The translations under genes and the position numbers were made by a program. Under the pieces are notes generated by a model. It did not search any database, was not told the DNA's origin, and saw only the letters and a program-made list of their open reading frames with translations. DNA of 9,676 bases from assembly GCA_902783905.1 (NCBI GenBank), contig CACZSP010000358.1, forward strand, positions 1-9,676. The letters are read 5' to 3'. Numbering within the stretch: position 1 is the first letter of the stretch; each line of letters opens with the position of its first letter. This stretch comes from an uncultured Ruminococcus sp. (GTDB lineage: Bacteria; Bacillota; Clostridia; Oscillospirales; CAG-272). Positions 7,367 through 9,676 of this stretch are shown here, piece by piece.

Positions 7367-8743
7367 TCATCTGATGCTGTAGCAGGCTTCGCGTATGACT
7401 TCGCAGACGGTGGGATGCGGGAACACGTACTTTTCGATCTCGGAAAGCCGCATCTGACGCTCGACCATGAGCGCGCATCCGTATATGATCTCGGACGCGT
7501 ATCCGCCTATCACGTGAACGCCGAGCAGGTTTTTGTGCTCGCGTCCGACCACGAGTTTTATGACTCCGTCGCCCTTTTCGTTTTCGGCGAGATATCTGCC
7601 CGACATGTTCATCGTCACCGTCTTTTCGATGACCTCTATGCCGCGCGCCTTTGCCGCCGCGGCGGTAAGTCCGACCGAGGCGACCTCCGGCTGTGTGTAG
7701 ATGACCGAGGGGATGGAATCGTAGCTGACTTCGTCCCGCTGGCCGAGCATGTCGCGCACGGCCGCCTCGCCCTCGCGGTAGGCGGTGTGGGCGAGCATCG
7801 ACTTTCCGTTGACGTCTCCCGCCGCCCAGACTCCGGCGACGTTCGTTCTGCCGCGTCCGTCGGTGACTATCGCCCCTCTCTCGCAGAGCACTCCGATGTT
7901 TTCGAGTCCGAATCCGGAGGATACGGCGCGTCTGCCGATGGCGATAAGCACCTTGTCGCAGGGGACTTCGACGGTCTTTCCTTCGTATTCGCAGGTGACC
8001 GAAGCGGTACCCACAGAGGTGACTCGGGCGCCGAGCATGAACTTCACGCCGCGCTTTTCGTAATTCTTTTTGAGTATCCCGGCGATCTCGGGATCGGTCG
8101 GACCGCCGACGTGATCGAGCATTTCAAGAACGGTGACTTCCGTCCCGATGCTGTTGAAGTAGGACGCCATCTCCATTCCGATGACGCCGCCTCCGATGAC
8201 GGCAAGTCTTGCGGGTACCTCGCGCAGGGCGAGGATCTCGCGGTTGGTAAGACCGAAGCCCGACGCCACCGATTCACGCAGTCCGGGAATGGGCGGAAGG
8301 GCGGCTTCCGAACCCGAGCAGACGAGAAGGCGTCTTCCGGTATATTTTTTCCCGTCGGCTTCGATCTCAAAGCCGGCGGCGCCTCTGCCGGTGATCTTCG
8401 CGAAAGCGTTTACGACCTCGACCTTGTGAGCGCGCAGAGCGGCTCCCACACCGCCGGTGAGCGTCTTTACGACGCGGTCCTTGCGGTCGATTATAAACGG
8501 ATGGTCGATCTTCGCCCCGTCGAAGGTGACGCCGTAGGGCGCGCCGTGAACGGCGTGATCGAAGATCTTGGCCGAGTAAAGCAGGGTCTTGGTCGGGATG
8601 CAGCCCTCGTTGAGGCAGACGCCTCCGAGGGCGCGTGCTTCGAAGAGAACCGTGTCGAGTCCCGCCTCCGACGCTCTTTCGGCGGCGTTGTATCCGGCGG
8701 GTCCTCCGCCGATTATCATAAGTTCGTATACTTTAGCGGACAT
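7367..8743 (-). CDS. lpdA: Mirror copy of dihydrolipoamide dehydrogenase (E3)
   Basis: Identical 458-residue E3 on the minus strand. The redox Cys43 and Cys48 codons fall at 8615-8617 and 8600-8602, and the C-terminal catalytic His443 codon at 7415-7417. Its spacing to the mirrored E1 (24 bases) and mirrored E2 (12 bases) repeats the left arm exactly. Real duplicates normally accumulate at least synonymous changes and none was seen, so I treat it as a second rendering of the gene at 934-2310. The reading frame is certain; its existence as a separate locus is not. Confidence 0.6.
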   Translation of the reverse strand: MSAKVYELMIIGGGPAGYNAAERASEAGLDTVLFEARALGGVCLNEGCIPTKTLLYSAKIFDHAVHGAPYGVTFDGAKIDHPFIIDRKDRVVKTLTGGVGAALRAHKVEVVNAFAKITGRGAAGFEIEADGKKYTGRRLLVCSGSEAALPPIPGLRESVASGFGLTNREILALREVPARLAVIGGGVIGMEMASYFNSIGTEVTVLEMLDHVGGPTDPEIAGILKKNYEKRGVKFMLGARVTSVGTASVTCEYEGKTVEVPCDKVLIAIGRRAVSSGFGLENIGVLCERGAIVTDGRGRTNVAGVWAAGDVNGKSMLAHTAYREGEAAVRDMLGQRDEVSYDSIPSVIYTQPEVASVGLTAAAAKARGIEVIEKTVTMNMSGRYLAENEKGDGVIKLVVGREHKNLLGVHVIGGYASEIIYGCALMVERQMRLSEIEKYVFPHPTVCEVIREACYSIR

Positions 8744-8746
8744 TTC

Positions 8747-8755
8747 CCTTCCCCC
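8747..8755 (-). promoter_or_regulatory. Mirror copy of the E3 ribosome binding site
   Basis: Reads GGGGGAAGG on the minus strand between the mirrored E2 stop and E3 ATG. Same site as 922-930. Confidence 0.45.
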
Positions 8756-9676
8756 TTATTTCACGAGGAGCAGATCGAAATGCTCGAGATTGAAGCAGAG
8801 ATCCTTGAGGAACTTCGCCGCCGGAGCTCCGTCGAGAGCGCGGTGGTCGAAGGTAAGTGAAAGTCCCATGGCGTCGTAGAAGACGTCTCTGCCGGCGACC
8901 TGCTTTACCCTTCTCGTCACGCAGTCGACGCCGAGGATGGCGGTCTGAGGCGGGTTGATGACGGGAGTGAAGCTTTCGATCCCGAGGGAGCCGAGGTTCG
9001 TCACCGTAAAGGATCCGCCGGTGAGCAGATCAGGGCTGACCGAGCCCGACTGCGCCGCCTTTATGAGCTCCTTCGCCTTACCCGACAGCTCGTTGAGCGA
9101 GAGGGTATCGGCGTTAAAGAGGGTCGGGACGATAAGTCCGCGGGGAGTGTCGACGGCCACGCCGAGGTTGGCGTGAGCAAAGTAGCGGATCACGCCTTCC
9201 GATTCGAGATAATTGGCGTTCACGTCGCGGTGCGCGAGAATGGTGCGCGAGACGGCGTAAAGGATCATATCGTTGATGGTTATATTGTTGAGTCCGGCCG
9301 CCTCGCCGCCCGCCTTGAGGGAGGCGCGCAGCGAAAGGATGCATCCGGCGTCGAAGGAGGAGTTGAGCGTGAGCTGAGCCATCTCGGATAGAGACGCGTG
9401 CATCGAGCGGGCGATGACCTTGCGGATGTTGGGGATCTTCACGTCCTCGTACTCCGCAGCCGGCGCCGCGGGCGCCGCTTTCTGCGCGGCCTCGGGAGCG
9501 GCGGCTCCTCTGTCGAGCAGAGCGTTTATATCTCTTTCGATTATTCTTCCGTTAGGTCCGGTTGCCGTGGCAAGAGCCGGATCGGCCCCCGCCTTTTCGG
9601 CAAGACGGCGGGCTCTCGGGGATATCTTCAGTCTTCCGTCTGTTGCGGCGGCAGGCGCAGCGGCGGGAACTTCGGC
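8756..9676 (-). CDS. Mirror copy of partial E2 dihydrolipoamide acyltransferase, 5'-truncated by window edge
   Basis: Same 306 visible residues as the left-arm E2, entering from base 9676 on the minus strand. The peripheral subunit-binding domain is at 9515-9628. The active-site His codon is at 8843-8845 and the Asp codon at 8831-8833. The stop TAA is at 8756-8758. Both copies are cut at exactly the same codon of the gene. Two independent copies would be very unlikely to end this way, but a palindromic contig must. The lipoyl domain is missing on this side too. Probably not a separate gene. Confidence 0.6.
   Translation of the reverse strand, partial: AEVPAAAPAAATDGRLKISPRARRLAEKAGADPALATATGPNGRIIERDINALLDRGAAAPEAAQKAAPAAPAAEYEDVKIPNIRKVIARSMHASLSEMAQLTLNSSFDAGCILSLRASLKAGGEAAGLNNITINDMILYAVSRTILAHRDVNANYLESEGVIRYFAHANLGVAVDTPRGLIVPTLFNADTLSLNELSGKAKELIKAAQSGSVSPDLLTGGSFTVTNLGSLGIESFTPVINPPQTAILGVDCVTRRVKQVAGRDVFYDAMGLSLTFDHRALDGAPAAKFLKDLCFNLEHFDLLLVK

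Larger units (their letters stand above)
4839..9676 (-). repeat. Right arm of the perfect inverted repeat (reverse complement of 1-4838)
   Basis: Exact reverse complement of the left arm, ending at the window edge exactly where the left arm begins. Synonymous sites, intergenic bases and the partial-gene breakpoint are all identical, so there is no sign that the two arms have evolved separately. The genes in this arm should not be counted as a second locus unless the junction is confirmed. Confidence 0.97.

Noticed and set aside
1..9676. Two divergent or convergent dehydrogenase operons as a natural duplicated locus
   Set aside because: No base differences between copies, no spacer, and identical cut points at both edges make a fold-back of one locus far more likely.
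1..9676. Inverted repeats of a transposon or integrated element
   Set aside because: The arms contain only the E2, E3 and E1 genes and a terminator. No transposase, integrase, target-site duplication or short terminal repeats are visible.

Overview
The most important property of this window is that it is one perfect palindrome. Bases 1-4838 and 4839-9676 are reverse complements, with base i pairing with base 9677-i. I found no mismatch at the outer ends, at the centre, at the gene junctions, or in the proteins predicted from mirrored reading frames on either strand. There is no unique spacer, and the symmetry axis lies exactly at the window midpoint. The unique information is therefore 4838 bases, shown twice head-to-head. 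I read this as most probably an assembly or library fold-back at a terminator hairpin, not a natural 9.7-kb inverted duplication.

The unique half carries the end of a 2-oxoacid dehydrogenase complex operon, transcribed toward the centre. First comes the 3' part of an E2 dihydrolipoamide acyltransferase gene (1-921), running in from the edge and still containing the peripheral subunit-binding domain. Twelve bases later comes a complete E3 dihydrolipoamide dehydrogenase (934-2310). After a 24-base gap with a strong AAGGAG ribosome binding site comes a complete 824-residue E1 in which the alpha and beta subunits are fused (2335-4809). A long GC-rich hairpin flanked by A and T tracts (4812-4865) follows the stop codon and straddles the axis. 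The second half repeats the same three genes on the minus strand: E1 4868-7342, E3 7367-8743, partial E2 8756-9676.

Together the proteins would perform oxidative decarboxylation of a 2-oxoacid, or acetoin cleavage. E1 uses thiamine diphosphate to take the substrate and acylate the lipoyl arm of E2. E2 passes the acyl group to CoA. E3 reoxidises the dihydrolipoyl group and reduces NAD+. E2's lipoyl domain and the operon promoter lie outside the window. The substrate (pyruvate, branched-chain 2-oxoacid or acetoin) cannot be decided from sequence alone.

The organism looks like a bacterium with a fairly GC-rich genome, G/C-rich third codon positions and strong Shine-Dalgarno sites. From memory, fused E1 proteins of this style occur in uncultured gut Clostridia-like bacteria, so that is my tentative guess with low confidence. 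The perfect mirror is consistent with a short metagenomic contig. Apart from the fused E1 with two insertions in its alpha half, and the palindrome itself, I see no undescribed system here. No RNA gene, mobile element or CRISPR array is visible, and no stretch over 300 bases lacks a gene.
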